This document shows, piece after piece, positions 9,806 to 20,757 of a stretch of 44,500 nt of DNA; the stretch's first letter is position 1; the number at the start of each line of letters is the position of its first letter. Under the pieces are notes generated by a model. It saw only the letters and a list, made by a program, of their open reading frames with translations, ran no database searches and was not told where the DNA came from. Both the position numbers and the translations under genes were made by a program. This DNA comes from Prorocentrum cordatum (lineage: Eukaryota; Sar; Dinophyceae; Prorocentrales; Prorocentraceae). The stretch lies in assembly GCA_963575745.1 (NCBI GenBank), contig CAUYUJ010016137.1, forward strand, positions 71,501 through 116,000. The letters run 5' to 3'.

Positions 9806-10415
9806 GACTTGGCCCAATCCTGAGCCCCTTGGTGACCTCGTGGCACTTCCTCGGAGCCTCTTGGGGCCTCACGCGACTGCTGCACACCCTCGGGATTTCT
9901 CCCAGCGGCTTCCCCCGGGCCTCCAGAACCCGAGGCCGCGCCATCTCGATCCGCATTCCTTCTGGATTTTCTTGGAGCGTTCTTTGAGCCCTCTTACGAA
10001 ATGTAAAAGCCTCCTGGGCCCTCCTGGGCCTTGGACCGTCTTGGAACGAACTGAAGAACCTCAAACGCCGTCCAGAAGCGTCGGGAAGTGAAGACAGCGA
10101 CAAGACAAAAAGCGTTGCGCTCCCGCGGGCGGTATCATCACACCACAAACGTGAAAGCCTTCGTGCGCGCACCACCAGAACTCCGACAAGGACAAGGAAG
10201 AGAAGGACGAGGGGCGGAACGACCGATTCAAATTCCACAAGGGGTCACCTGTGAATAGTGGTTACGGATAATGTCTCTTATTGTTTGTGGGCGACGGGCT
10301 GAGCGATGCTCATTCCCCCACAGAACTTGCGAGCATGGAGACGCATGGGGCTCACTAGCAACGTTCCCAGACTTTGCCATTAGAGCGACGTTAAAGATGC
10401 GCTGGTACAGCGCTC
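9806..10415. other. Intergenic sequence, one weak repeat end
   Basis: I see no gene. At 10294-10313 ACGGGCTGAGCGATGCTCAT resembles the 20-bp border motif GTGGGCTGAGCTACGCTCAC (15 of 20 positions), which may mark a decayed copy of the element found at 12757-13062. Loose CCTCCTGGGCC repeats lie near 10005. Confidence 0.4.
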
Positions 10416-10417
10416 CC

Positions 10418-11395
10418 ACGACTCACACGCAAGGAGGCGCCCGAACGACTCACACCAGGACGAGGGTCCCGAACGACTCACACCACGGGGAGCCCGACCG
10501 ACTCACACGCAAGGAGGGGCCCGAACGACTCACACCAGGACGACAGGCCCGAACGACTCACACCACGAGGAGGCCCAACGACTCACACGCAAGGAGGCGC
10601 CCGAACGACTCACACCAGGACGAGGAGCCCGAACGACTCACACCACAAGGATACCGAACGACTCACACACAAAGAGGGGCCCGAACGACTCACACCAGGA
10701 CGGGGGGCCCGAACGACTCACACCACGAGGAGGCCCAACGACTCACGCACAAGGAGGGGCCCGAACGACTCACACCACGACGAGGGGCCCGAACGACTCA
10801 CACCACGAGGAGCCCGAACGACTCACACACAAGGAGGGGCCCGAACCACTCACACCAGGACGAAGGACCCGAACGACTCACACCACGAGGAGCCCGAACG
10901 GCTCACACACAAGGAGGGGCCCGAACGACTCACACCACGACGAGGGGCCCGAACGACTCACACCACGAGGGGCCCGAACGACTCACACACAAGGAGGGGT
11001 CCGAACGACTCCCACCAGGCCGAGAGGCCCGAACTACTCACGCCACGAGGAGCCCGAACGACTCACACACAAGGAGGAGCCCGAACGACTCAAACGAGGA
11101 CGAAGGGCCCGAACGATTCGCACCACGAGGAGCCCGAACGACTCACACACAAGGAAGGGCCCGAACGACTCACACCAGGACGAGGGGCCCGAACGACTCA
11201 CACCAGGAAAAGCCCGAACGACTCACACCACGAGGCGCCCTAACGACTCACACACAACGAGGGGCCCGAACGACTCACACCAGGACGAAGCGCCCGAACT
11301 TTTCACACCACGAGGAGCCCGAACGACTCACACACAAGGAGGGGCCCGAACGGTTCACACCAGGACGAGCGGCCCGAACGACTCACAGAAAACTC
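10418..11395 (+). repeat. Higher-order satellite of 27+28+25-bp monomers
   Basis: Three monomer types share ACTCAC and CCGAACG ends: A with CACACAAGGAGGGG, B with CACCAGGACGAGGGG, C with CACCACGAGGAG. They alternate A-B-C with an 80-bp higher-order period for roughly ten to twelve cycles, with some substitutions and irregular order after about 11160. The absence of stops yields a 489-codon frame of PNDSH/PERLTP/RTTHTR repeats that I do not regard as a gene. Degenerate remnants continue to about 11510. Confidence 0.93.
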
Positions 11396-11626
11396 CAGAA
11401 GCATGCACGCGCGAACGAACGGCCCGAACGACTCCCAGAAAACCCCCCAGAAAACAAGCGGCCCGAACGATTCACTGAAAACCCCCCGAACGACTCACAG
11501 ACAACTCGCGAGAACCACAGGAAACCCCGACAAGAACCCAGACATACAAGGCGGACCGGCAAACATAACAAAAGAGGACGACGAAAACAGGCAAGAGGAA
11601 GCGCGTCGTCGATGAATCGTCGTCGT

Positions 11627-11700
11627 CGACGTTGTGGTCGTCATCGTCGTCGTCGTCGTCGACGTCATCGTCGTTGTCGTCGTCGTCGTCGTCGGGGTAT
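11627..11700. repeat. (CGT)n simple repeat
   Basis: Degenerate CGT/GTC trinucleotides. The stretch 11700-12300 that follows holds two loose copies of GGTGGCGGGATAGGCCG-like sequence (about 11940 and 12007) and no supportable gene. A small hairpin GGAAGTTCGACTTCC lies near 12220. Confidence 0.85.
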
Positions 11701-12317
11701 ACTGACTCTAACACAAAACTTGAGACAAGACCGCAAATGATTCAACATAACACAAAACAACCAAGACCACATGACATTTTTGAAACTTGCGACTGAAGGA
11801 TCGCCAACGGACTGTACTCTCCATTGCCAGCCTTTATACACTTACAAGCCCTGTGGTAAGCCGTGAAGAAATCTCAAGCTTGAGCCTGACAGCCTTGTAT
11901 AGTATTATACCCTGAAGATCGTGGATCCCTGCACCACGGTGGCGGGATAGGCCGCGAGCCCTAGATATCCTGAGGCACGATAGGCCGAAAGCAAGTACAT
12001 AGCCGGTGGCGGGACAGGCCGAAAGTCATGTAGATAGCCTGGAGCTCTTGAATACCTGCAAGCCCTCTCATGACACTTTACCCCTGCAAGGGTTCGGAAG
12101 GCCTGAGTCCTGCTGAACTTTTTCTCAGTTTTTTTCAGAAGACAAGGCGGGTGCAATTCAGCCAACGCGTTGCGCAACGCTCGACGCGTCTACTACGCGC
12201 GAGCGCGGCAGACGAAGCATCGGAAGTTCGACTTCCAGGCCTCGCCAGGGTCCGATCGTAATCCAATGGAAAAATGGCGGGCCCCCTCACCCCCTTGGCA
12301 GGGGGGGGGTCAGGGTT

Positions 12318-12400
12318 CAAATTCTGTGTGCTTTGTTGTTGTGTGTGTATGATTTGTGAGTGTTTCTGTTTTGAATGTGTGTGTATGTGTGTGGCGGGGA
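12318..12400. repeat. TG-rich microsatellite-like stretch
   Basis: GTGTGTGTATG-type repeats on the plus strand, preceded by a run of nine Gs near 12302. No gene is evident from here to 12700. Confidence 0.7.
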
Positions 12401-12699
12401 GTGAGTGCCCTAATTTCGCAATGTGGCCGGATCGCGCCAATAAAAGCTCGAGAGCGGCGCGTCTCTGGGGCATCCCGCGGCGGCCGCCGTGCCTGCATGT
12501 CCCCGAGCGTTAGCCGCAACGAGGACCTGCTGCCACGAAAGCGGGGCCAATGGAGGAAGGTGCGACATGCATCGCAACAAACAAGCGGCGAGCCCGTAGG
12601 CGTGATGGGCGATGTGCACTACTTGCGCAACGCAGCCGCATCGTGCCAAAAGCACGATGGGCGCGTGCGTTCCGCTCGCCGTCGGCGTCACCATTGACG

Positions 12700-12756
12700 T
12701 CGTAGTCGTCGTTGTCTCGACGTCGTCGTCGTCCTGTCGTCGTCGTCGTCGTCGTA
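12700..12756. repeat. (CGT)n simple repeat
   Basis: CGT/GTC repeats abutting the border motif of the short element at 12757. Confidence 0.85.
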
Positions 12757-13055
12757 GTGGGCTGAGCTACGCTCACTGCCCTCGCGGTGTAAGCCTCGCC
12801 ATCACGTTCCAGGCAATGCGGAGCGAAGTGCAGCGCGCCGACCGCGCCGTCGAAGCTAAAGGTGGTGCGAGAATGCCGACGACCGACATTCTCCACGCTC
12901 GCTCCCAGGAGCCCCCGTGGCTAGCAAGGGTACAAGAGCGTACGGGCGCTTCTCCATGCCAGCCGCAGGAATGTTGCTGGTAGGCGGAAACGATTAATGG
13001 TGGGCGGAGCTAAGCTCACAGCCACACTGCAATACTGTGAGCCAGAATGGCAACA
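12757..13055 (-). mobile_element. Short element joining both ends of the helicase locus
   Basis: 12757-12898 matches 7300-7440 (the candidate intron end) and 12899-13055 matches about 9620-9780 (leader cassette and spliced-leader relic). The middle 2.2 kb is absent. The borders are direct repeats: GTGGGCTGAGCTACGCTCAC at 12757-12776 and GTGGGCGGAGCTAAGCTCAC at 13000-13019, 18 of 20 identical. The inner ATGGAGAAGCGC start codes MEKRPYALVPLLATGAPGSE before entering the repeat. It may be an internal deletion derivative, or a leader cassette with its own introner. Confidence 0.7.
13035..13055 (-). other. Dinoflagellate spliced-leader relic
   Basis: The minus strand reads GTTGCCATTCTGGCTCACAG, matching the DinoSL core with one inserted base and a few changes. 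The same relic context occurs at 9759-9780. Confidence 0.55.
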
Positions 13056-13079
13056 ACGACGACGCTGGTCGGGAGAGAC

Positions 13080-13271
13080 CGCTGGACTCGACGACGGACG
13101 CCCTCTGCCTTGCCTCCCAACTCCTTCACTCCCTCCTCCTCCTTTGACTCGTCCTCCTCCGGCTCCCCCACAAGGAGGCTGTGCAAGGAGGCAGAAGGAA
13201 ATAGGAGCAGAGGGTATATGCGAAGGCAGGCAGACACACGCCTGCACCAAACGACTGTCGGCATGCTTCGC
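13080..13271 (+). repeat. Dispersed module M, copy 2
   Basis: About 190 bp running from a CCTCTGCCTTGCCTCCC stretch through CCCCCACAAGGAGG and ACACACGCCTG to the terminal GGCATGCTTCGC (13260-13271). It matches 14483-14653 in the same orientation and 515-675 in inverse orientation. An (ACT)n tract follows about 20 bp after the end, as in copy 1. Confidence 0.8.
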
Positions 13272-13289
13272 TGGGATTGCTGTTCGGAG

Positions 13290-13311
13290 AAAGTACTACT
13301 AGTACGACTAC

Positions 13312-13386
<75 letters not shown>

Positions 13387-13689
13387 GACTACTACTACTA
13401 CTGCTACTACTACTGCTGCTACTACTAGTACTACTACTACTGCTACGACTGCTACTACTGCTAGTACTACTACTACTAGCACTACCAATTCTACTGCGAC
13501 GGCTACTTATACTGCTACTGTTACTGCTAGTGTCACTGCTACTGCTACTGCTACTATTACAACTACTACTGCTACTGCTACTACCACTACTACGATTACT
13601 ACTAATACTACTTCATCTGCTACCAGAACTAGTACTAGTAGTAGTAGTAGTACTACTACTACTACTACTATTACTACGACTCCTACTAC

Positions 13690-13690
<1 letters not shown>
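13290..13690. repeat. (ACT)n trinucleotide tract, degenerating
   Basis: Pure ACT at 13315-13395, then increasingly mixed with GCT, TAT and GTA triplets to 13690. The poly-Thr and poly-Leu frames are artefacts. Confidence 0.95.
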
Positions 13691-14440
<750 letters not shown>

Positions 14441-14482
14441 GCGTCGTCGTTGTTCAGATCATCGCTGTAGTCGTCCTCTCCG

Positions 14483-14668
14483 CTAAGTCCCTCTTGCCTC
14501 CCACCGCTTCCTCTCCCTCCTCCTCCGCCTCGTCCTTCTCCCGCTCCCCCCACAAGGAGGATGTACAAGGAGGCGGGAGGAAGGAGGAACAGGGGAGATA
14601 TGCGGGGGCAAGCGGACACACGCCTGAAAAACACGACTGTCGGCATGCTTCGCCAGAGTTGCTGTTGT
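14483..14668 (+). repeat. Dispersed module M, copy 3
   Basis: Same structure as copy 2 with GGCATGCTTCGC at 14642-14653. It follows a (CGT)n tract. Instead of an ACT tract, it is followed by GGGGTACGCGAAGCGTAAAG and a second dispersed repeat. Confidence 0.8.
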
Positions 14669-14687
14669 GAGATGGGCTGGTGGGGGT

Positions 14688-14811
14688 ACGCGAAGCGTAA
14701 AGAATTTCCTCTGGAAAACGGGGGAAAAGTATACACCACACCACCCCGACGTCGTCCCCGACCCTCAGAAAAGTCATGGGATTGAAACAAACCCGCCACT
14801 GGTAATGCATA
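14688..14811 (+). repeat. Dispersed repeat R, copy 1
   Basis: Contains TACGCGAAGCGTAAAGAAT, GTATACACCACACC, GACGTCGTCCCCGACCCTCA and AACCCGCCACTGGTAATG. The later part matches 35663-35769; the TACGCGAAGCG part matches 35098-35120, separated there by 550 bp. Confidence 0.75.
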
Positions 14812-14819
14812 CAGTTTGC

Positions 14820-16520
14820 GACCAGAGGCCTCCAAGACGGCCCAAGAGGCCTCCAGGAGGTCCTCCAGGAGGGCCCGATTGTTTTTCCGTTTGTTTTTGA
14901 AGGATTTTGGCATTCGCTTCTTCTCGGCTTTCCGACGACCCAAGACGGCCCAAGAGGCCCCCAAGATCGCCCCCGCAGCGCCCACGAGGCCTCCAAGATG
15001 GCCTCAGGATTGCCCAAGAGGCCCCCAAGACGGCCCCAAGAGGGCACAACAACAACCCAAGAGGCCTCCAAGACACCCAAGATAGCCTCTAAGACGGCCC
15101 TGGAGCACCCCAAGAGGGCCCCAAGCCGGCCCAGAAAGGCCCCCCAAACGGCTTCCGACGGCGTCAGACGGGCCAGGAGCCCATCAAGATGGCCGAAGTT
15201 GGCTCGAAGCTGGCCCAAGATGGCCCAAGAGGCCTCCAAGAGGGCCTCCAGGAAGGCCAGAAAGGGCCCAAAACACTGATGTTCCCTAGGTGTTGGACGG
15301 ATCTTGACATTTGCTTCGTTTCGGCCGTCCGGCGGCCCGATACGGCCCACGAGCCCCCAAAGATCGCGCAAAGATCGCCCAAGATGCCTCTAAGATGGCC
15401 CCAGAACGGCCCAAGAGGCCCCCAAGACGGCCCCAAGAGGCCCCCAAAGACTGCCCAAGAGGCTTTTAAGACGCCCAAGATGGTCTCCAAGACAGCCCTG
15501 GAGCATTCCAAGAGGGCCCCAAATCGGCTCAGAGAGGCCCCCCAAACGGCTTCCGACGGGGTCGGACGGGCCAGGGGCCCACCAAGACGGCCGAAGATGG
15601 CACTAAGATTGCCCAAGACGGCCCAGGAGGCCTCCAAGAGAGTCTCCAGGAAGGCCCGAAAAGGCCAAAATCATTGATCGCCCATGAGTTGTTGAAGGAT
15701 TGTGGCATTTCCTTGATTTTGGCTTCCGACGGCCCGAGACGGCCCAAGTGCCCCCAAAGATCGCCCAAGAGGCCCAGGACGGCCCCAAGAGGCCCCCAAG
15801 ACGGCCCAAGAGGCCTCCAAGACGCTCACAATATGGCATCCAAGACGGCCCAAGAGCCCTCCAAGAGGTCCTCCAAGAAGGCCCGAAAAGGTCAAAATGG
15901 CCTCCATACGGTCAAGATGACCTTCAAGATGCCCACGTGTTCCCGGAAGGCTTACCAAACCGATTCGGGGAACACATGGTCCGATAGATTGGCAGGTCTG
16001 GCCTCAACGTTCGGACACCTAGGCGCTTCCAAGAAGGCAGGGGGCGGCGGTGATTCGCCGTAGGCGTCTTCGATCCGCCGCCCCCTGTTGATTCATCGCA
16101 GGGGTGCCTGGCGTGCTGAATCCTCTCGTTTTTGGTGTTGGTTCTTTTTCCCCAAAAACTCCCCCTGGGGCTTCGGCCCGTCGGCCTCCAAGATGGTCCA
16201 AGATGGCCTCCAAGTTCGCCCAAGATGGTCCAAGACGGCCTCCAAGACGGCCCAAGAGAGTCCAAGACGGCCCAAGAGGCCCTCCAGAGGCCTCCAAGAC
16301 GGCCCAAGAGGCCTCCAAGAGGTCCTCCAGGAGGGCCCGAAGAGGCCAAAATCATTGATGTTATGTTTGTGTTTGAAGGATGTTGGCATTCGCTTCTTCT
16401 CGGCTTTCTGACGATCCAAGACGGCCCAAGAGGCCCCAAAGATCGCTCCCGCAGCGCCAAAGAGGCCTCCAAGATGGCCTCAGGACTGCCCAAGAGGCCC
16501 CCAAGACGGCATCCTTGACT
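14820..16520 (+). repeat. GGCC-rich AAGACGGCCCAAGAGGCCTCC repeat region
   Basis: Imperfect repetition of CCAAGAGGCC/TCCAAGACGGC words of about 20 bp, broken by spacers containing TTGAAGGAT and CTTCGGC-like words near 14895, 15290, 15700 and 16370. Two parts, 14826-15031 and 16289-16512, are nearly identical. Minus-strand frames rich in LGGLLGRLG are repeat artefacts. Related DNA occurs at 19560-20120, 26700-27160 and 43140-43430. Confidence 0.85.
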
Positions 16521-16950
16521 CTGCACCCCAGTGTCCTCCCGAATCCTGCGAGTGATTGACAAGTCAACAGCGCTCAAAACACGCGGTGGCAAAAGACAGG
16601 GGCGAGCAATGCTGCCATTCTGCGCCATCTGGTGCCGCATGTACGTCGGCACCTCAGCGCCACCACCCCTTCTCCCGATGATGTATCTGCCCAGGCGAGG
16701 CCAGACGCGTGCCCACCCGACAACGGCGTCATCGCTGTGCCCACCCTGATGCGACCACTAAACTATTCATGGCACTGCTTTGCATGAGAAACAAAACTCC
16801 GCGAACCATTATTCATCGTCCTCGCTGTTCTCTGGACAATGATGACGAAGCTCATGAGTACCTTCTCTTCGTTCTGCCTCCCCCTCTCCCCTCCTCGCTA
16901 TCGTTCCTCGCTCTCCCGTTTCCTGTCCTGCACCTCGTCGTTGCACGTCC
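16520..16950. other. Unique sequence, nothing recognised
   Basis: No leader, repeat or convincing coding frame is visible. A short frame on the plus strand (AMLPFCAIWCRMYVG) is too weak to call. Confidence 0.4.
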
Positions 16951-16964
16951 CCTCTCCTTCGAGA

Positions 16965-17155
16965 GACAGGAGAGAGGGAACGAGGGAGGGGAGGGAAGGG
17001 CAGGAGGAGACGGGGGAAAGGGAGAAGCGGGAGGGGGGGGGAGAGAGAGAGGAGGGGGGGCGCCGGGGGAGGTCCGGGCAGACAGAGGGAGGGGGGGGGG
17101 GGAGAGAAAGGGATGCAGAAGGAGAGAGAGGGGGGGAGGGAAGACAAGAGGCTGG
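16965..17155. repeat. GGA/GGGAGA purine-rich tract
   Basis: Strongly purine-rich plus strand with runs of G. It makes Gly/Arg/Glu-rich frames and has potential for triplex or quadruplex structure. Confidence 0.85.
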
Positions 17156-17250
17156 GCGGGGGCAGACTGCAGCTGCGCGCCGACGACGCGCCCGCCGACC
17201 TCGGCCGCCTCCTCCTGCAGCGGCCGACGCCTGGCCACGGCCACGCCCGC

Positions 17251-17391
17251 AATCTAAATCAACAAATATATTAGATGGTTTTAAATCTCTATGAATATTA
17301 ATATTAATTTAAAAATATTTAATAAAAAAAAAAAGAATTATATTAATTTAGAAATCATTAATTTTATTAAAAAAATTGTAAGCGGCCGCGG
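17251..17391. other. AT-rich island in GC-rich DNA
   Basis: About 140 bp of nearly pure A/T (for example TATTAATATTAATTTAAAAA) with sharp edges against flanks of over 70% G+C. Neither strand gives a long open frame in the standard code. It could be an organelle-derived fragment; the sequence alone does not identify one. Confidence 0.6.
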
Positions 17392-17394
17392 CAC

Positions 17395-17650
17395 CGCCCC
17401 GCCCGCAGGCCCGCGCGCGAGCAGCGCGCGCCCCGCAGCTCGCGGAGGGCGCGGCGCCATCGGCGCCACGCGGCGCGAGGCCGCGAGGCCGCGAGGCCGC
17501 GCCCGCCGCGGCCAGGGGGGGGGGGTCCCACTCGGCAGGTCGGCGGGAGGAGGAGGAGGAGGAGGAGGAGGAGGAGGAGGAGGAGGAGGAGGAGGAGGAG
17601 GAGGGAGGAGGGAGGAGGGAGGAGGAGGAGGAGGAGCGGCGCCCCGAGCC
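17395..17650. repeat. GC-rich stretch with (GGA)n core
   Basis: CGCGAGGCCGCGAGGCC repeats near 17475 are followed by a (GAG)n tract at 17548-17605. No coding evidence. Confidence 0.75.
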
Positions 17651-17825
17651 GCAGGTCCTGCAGGAGGTACAGCAGCTAACGGGCGAAGGACAGTGCAGCA
17701 TAAACGTGGTCGCCGTCGGGGGCGTTTGTGCCGGAGCGGCTGGAAAGTGCATGCCCCTTCCGTGGCACGTCAGGGTATAACCTGTCCAGCAGCACTGGGA
17801 CAGATGTCCCACACGGCGAACAAAC

Positions 17826-18786
17826 TCATGTCATGCTGTTCTTCGCCCGCTCGAACAAGATCAACTCCTCGCTGGAACGCGCGCCCCGCCAGCGCGGCGT
17901 CCGAGGCAGCGCACCCGCGAGAAAGCCCGCGAGGAAGCCCTCGCGGCTGCGGTGCCGCAGGAGCCGCCGGAAGAGCCGGCACGTCTCCTCGCTCAGGTAG
18001 GCCACGGGCCAGCAGTCGCGGCGGCGCCTGTACTCTCGGTGCGAGTTCCCAACGGAGGCGGAGATGCCTCTCCGAAAGGAACACTGCCAAGGGGGAGAAT
18101 CCCGCGTTTCATCTGCAGTCCCCCGCACCACCCGTCGTGCTGGTGGCATTCCAGCACCGTGAGATCGGCCTTCGCGCCCTGGTCCCAGTGGGGGCATCCG
18201 AGTCGTCGAAGGCGGGGCGGCGACTCCCCCGTCTTGGGACGCATGACACGAAGGTACTATGACCCCGCTGGGAGGCGCACGTCGGAACCGAGCATATAGC
18301 ACACACATATGTACTGGTATGTTGTGTTATATTATCGCGCTGCCCGAGCCCGAGCGGTATAACCAGAAAGCGCCGCCAGCGAGCCCAGACTACTACCGCG
18401 TGGATGAGCAGTGGCAAGCTGCCTGCTTGATACAAATCCCTGTCCGTAAGATTTGCGTGTTCGGTGGAAGGCGAGTGGCGACAGCGGCAGTTGGCCTTCG
18501 GGGCGGCCCTCGTCGCCACGGCCGGACGCAGCTCGGAAAACTGCGTCTTGACCCCAGGAAGGGTCCCAGTGCCGATTTTGAGTTGCCGTGGTCTCACCTC
18601 GCCTTGCTCCAACAAAAGCAAGGTCGGTGCCAACGCCTTTCGCGAATGGTGATTATCACGTGAGGCCGCGCACGGCATGCCCCGATGGGCGCGGGCGGGG
18701 TCCCCAGCGGAGCGCGCACGACTCCAGTGCTCGCGTTGCTGATCCTGGTGCCGCTCGCAGGGATCCCCCTTAGCTCCTGAGGGCAC
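17826..18786 (-). other. Possible broken coding region, unrecognised
   Basis: Three overlapping minus-strand frames each have a stretch with protein-like composition: TLLLLEQGEVRPRQLKIGTG (near 18560), GCPHWDQGAKADLTVLECHQ (near 18180) and AYLSEETCRLFRRLLRHRS (near 17980). Together they could be a decayed gene with frameshifts or introns. I recognise no family and find no spliced-leader relic upstream. The call rests on composition only. Confidence 0.25.
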
Positions 18787-18891
18787 ACCCCCGATCCCTG
18801 ACGTTGTGATCGCCTGGGCGTTTCTTCATTTTGGGGTTAAGTCGCGCATTCCCTTCGACAGGACGAATATTCAAAAAAGTAAAAATAATAA

Positions 18892-19016
18892 AACAATTTT
18901 TCAGAGACGATTTGTGTTACTACTTTTGACAATTGTTGGGTATGTTTTGGCGAATTCCTTTTCCAAAATCCGCCTGTAGGGGGACATGCCCGACCTGATC
19001 TTGGGGATGACGGAAC
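18892..19016 (+). repeat. 125-bp repeat next to inverted-repeat element, copy 1
   Basis: Contains GATTTGTGTTACTACTTTTG, GTTGGGTATGTTTTG and GGGGGACATGCCCGACCTGA. The same sequence lies inverted at 24333-24465, in both cases next to the CTAGGCCTCC inverted-repeat element. Confidence 0.8.
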
Positions 19017-19237
19017 CTAGGCCTCCCAGATGGGGTCGGAGTAGGACGGGTCGGAGGATGGCGCCGCATCGCCGATGCATCGCCGATGCGGCTCGATGTG
19101 GAGCTCGATTTGCTTCGCGTCGGCGACGCCGATGCATCGCCGACGTCGACGATGCACCGCCGATGCATCGAGATGTATCGGCGATGCGGCGCGATCTTCT
19201 GGCCACATCCGTTCCGACCCCATCTAGGAGGCCTCTA
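19017..19237 (+). mobile_element. Short inverted-repeat element (CTAGGCCTCC family), copy 1
   Basis: 221 bp. The left end CTAGGCCTCCCAGATGGGGT plus CGGA is mirrored by TCCGACCCCATCTAGGAGGC plus CTCTA at the right. The inside is made of repeated CGATGCATCG/CGGCGATGC palindromic words. Copies are at 24078-24332 and 39811-40010. Size, terminal inverted repeats and lack of coding capacity suit a MITE-like element. Confidence 0.75.
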
Positions 19238-19241
19238 AAGA

Positions 19242-19616
19242 ATGAGCTCGACACCGCTGCGCTTCGGCAGCTTGTGGTCGTGGCGGCCCTGGTATAACCC
19301 AGTACTGCGCCCTCTTTGCGAGAACCACGGCGTGGACGTCGAGGCCCTGCGGCTGTTGCCTGTGTGGCGGTGAGCCGCCCTTGGGCGGCCTCGCAGACGG
19401 CCGCCGCGTCTGCGTGACTGGCTACTCCATTGGAAGAGGGGGAAGCGGCACCCAAACATGATCGCGTCGTTCAAAAATCAGGACGGCGCGCTTTTCATAA
19501 TTATCCGCCCTTGGGACCCCTCGCTGGGCCCCGGGACGGTCAAACAGCGACTCGGGTCAAACAGCCCTGGAATCATTTTCTCTGAGGTCTCTTGGAGCCA
19601 TCTCGGGGCTCTCTGA
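19242..19616 (+). pseudogene. Unidentified short frame with one in-frame stop
   Basis: ATG at 19242 reads RFGSLWSWRPWYNPVLRPLC and ENHGVDVEALRLLPVWR to a TGA at 19371-19373. The same frame then continues with RLRDWLLHWKRGKRHPNMIA and FKNQDGALFIIIRPWDPSLG to about 19616. The Trp-, aromatic- and charge-balanced composition is unlike the surrounding repeat frames. No family is recognised and it begins 5 bp after a mobile element, so it may be a fragment. Confidence 0.3.
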
Positions 19617-20130
19617 GGGTCCTCGCGGAGCCTCTTGGGGCAGCCCTTGCGGGGCTGGCTTGGGGCTTTCTTGAGGCCCTCTCAAGGATCTTTGGGGGGA
19701 TCTGGGAGGCCTCTTGGGACCGTCAGGCCCTCTGGCTCAAAAAGAAGAGGGTGAACCAGTCAGGCCCCCTCCTCGGTGGCTCAAACATGATTTCTTGAGG
19801 CCCTCTTGGGGCGCTCTTGGGGCGCTCAGGGGCGATCTTGGGGCCCTCTTGGTGCCGTCTTGGGGCCCTGTTGGGGCTCTCTTGGACCGTCTTGGGGCCA
19901 TCTTGAGGCCTCCAGAGACAATTAGAAGCGAAAAGGCGAGAAGGCACACCACATTGATGTCCGTAGGTTTTTGTTTGAAGGAGTTTGGCCACTTGGGGGG
20001 GTCCTTGGAGGGCTCGGAGGGCGCTTGAAACCGTTTTAGGGCCATCGTAGGGCATCTTGCATGTGTGTCAGAGGCTACATCGAACCATCTTGAGGTATCT
20101 TGAGCCATCTTGGAGGCCGTCTTGGGCTCT
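19560..20130 (-). repeat. GGCC-rich CTTGGGGC repeat region
   Basis: Minus-strand-oriented relatives of the 14.8-16.5 kb repeats (TCTTGGGGCCCTCTTGG words). A TTTTGTTTGAAGGAGTTTGG spacer near 19968 matches the TTGAAGGAT spacers there. No gene evident; the stretch to 20330 adds only a short GC-rich segment. Confidence 0.75.
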
Positions 20131-20384
20131 CTGAGGTCCTCTTGCAGCCGCTACCTTGGGCCATCTTTGGCGCTCTAACTACCCGCGCTCCCGCCCCCCT
20201 CCCAGGCCCAGGGGAGACGGTAGCGGAAGGGGGTGAATCCTTCCCCCGAGCAGGGAAGGAGGGAGTTAGTCCCTTTACCACCTGCGCCCAGAGGGCAGGT
20301 GGGATTTTCGGAGTTTCGCGTGGATCTCTCAGATCGGCGTTGGGACTGCATGGCGGCGCCTCCAGCGCCGCCCCTGGCTCGCTC

Positions 20385-20645
20385 CGCGCGCCAAGGAGGG
20401 AGAGGGGCCCAGCGCAGATCCAAGACATCCGCGCGGACCTCCGTGAGTGTATGTTTGTGCAGTGGTCTGTTCCTCCATCCATGCGCGTCGCCGCCGCCGC
20501 CCTGATGGCGCGCTCCGCGCGCCAGGGAGGAAGGGGGTCCCAGCGCAGATCCAAGAAGTCCGCGCGGACCTCCGTAAGATTGTGCTTGTGCAGTGGTTCG
20601 TTCCTCCATCCGTGCGCCTCGCCGCCGCCGCCCTGATGGCCAGCC
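20385..20645 (+). repeat. 131-bp tandem duplication
   Basis: AGCGCAGATCCAAGA occurs at 20411 and 20542, inside two copies of a unit containing TCCGCGCGGACCTCCGT, TTGTGCAGTGGT and CGCCGCCGCCGCCCTGATGG. A related half-unit with GCGGATCCAAGAAATCCGC lies at 36655-36680. Confidence 0.85.
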
Positions 20646-20757
20646 GGCCGCGGCGGCGGCTGCGCGCGGGAGCCGCCGGAAGGCGCCGCGCATCAGCTCT
20701 GCATTGAATCCCGAAGTGCGCGTGCCCGTGCCAGAATCAAGGGGGCGATGCCCCTTC

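Noticed and set aside
9682-9885. Upstream extension of the helicase frame to 9885
   Set aside because: It would translate through the spliced-leader relic and leader; the ATG at 9681 is conserved in the other two cassette copies.
10271-11740. 489-codon open frame of PNDSH/PERLTP repeats
   Set aside because: It follows an 80-bp satellite whose period is not a multiple of three, so the peptide pattern only reflects the absence of stops.
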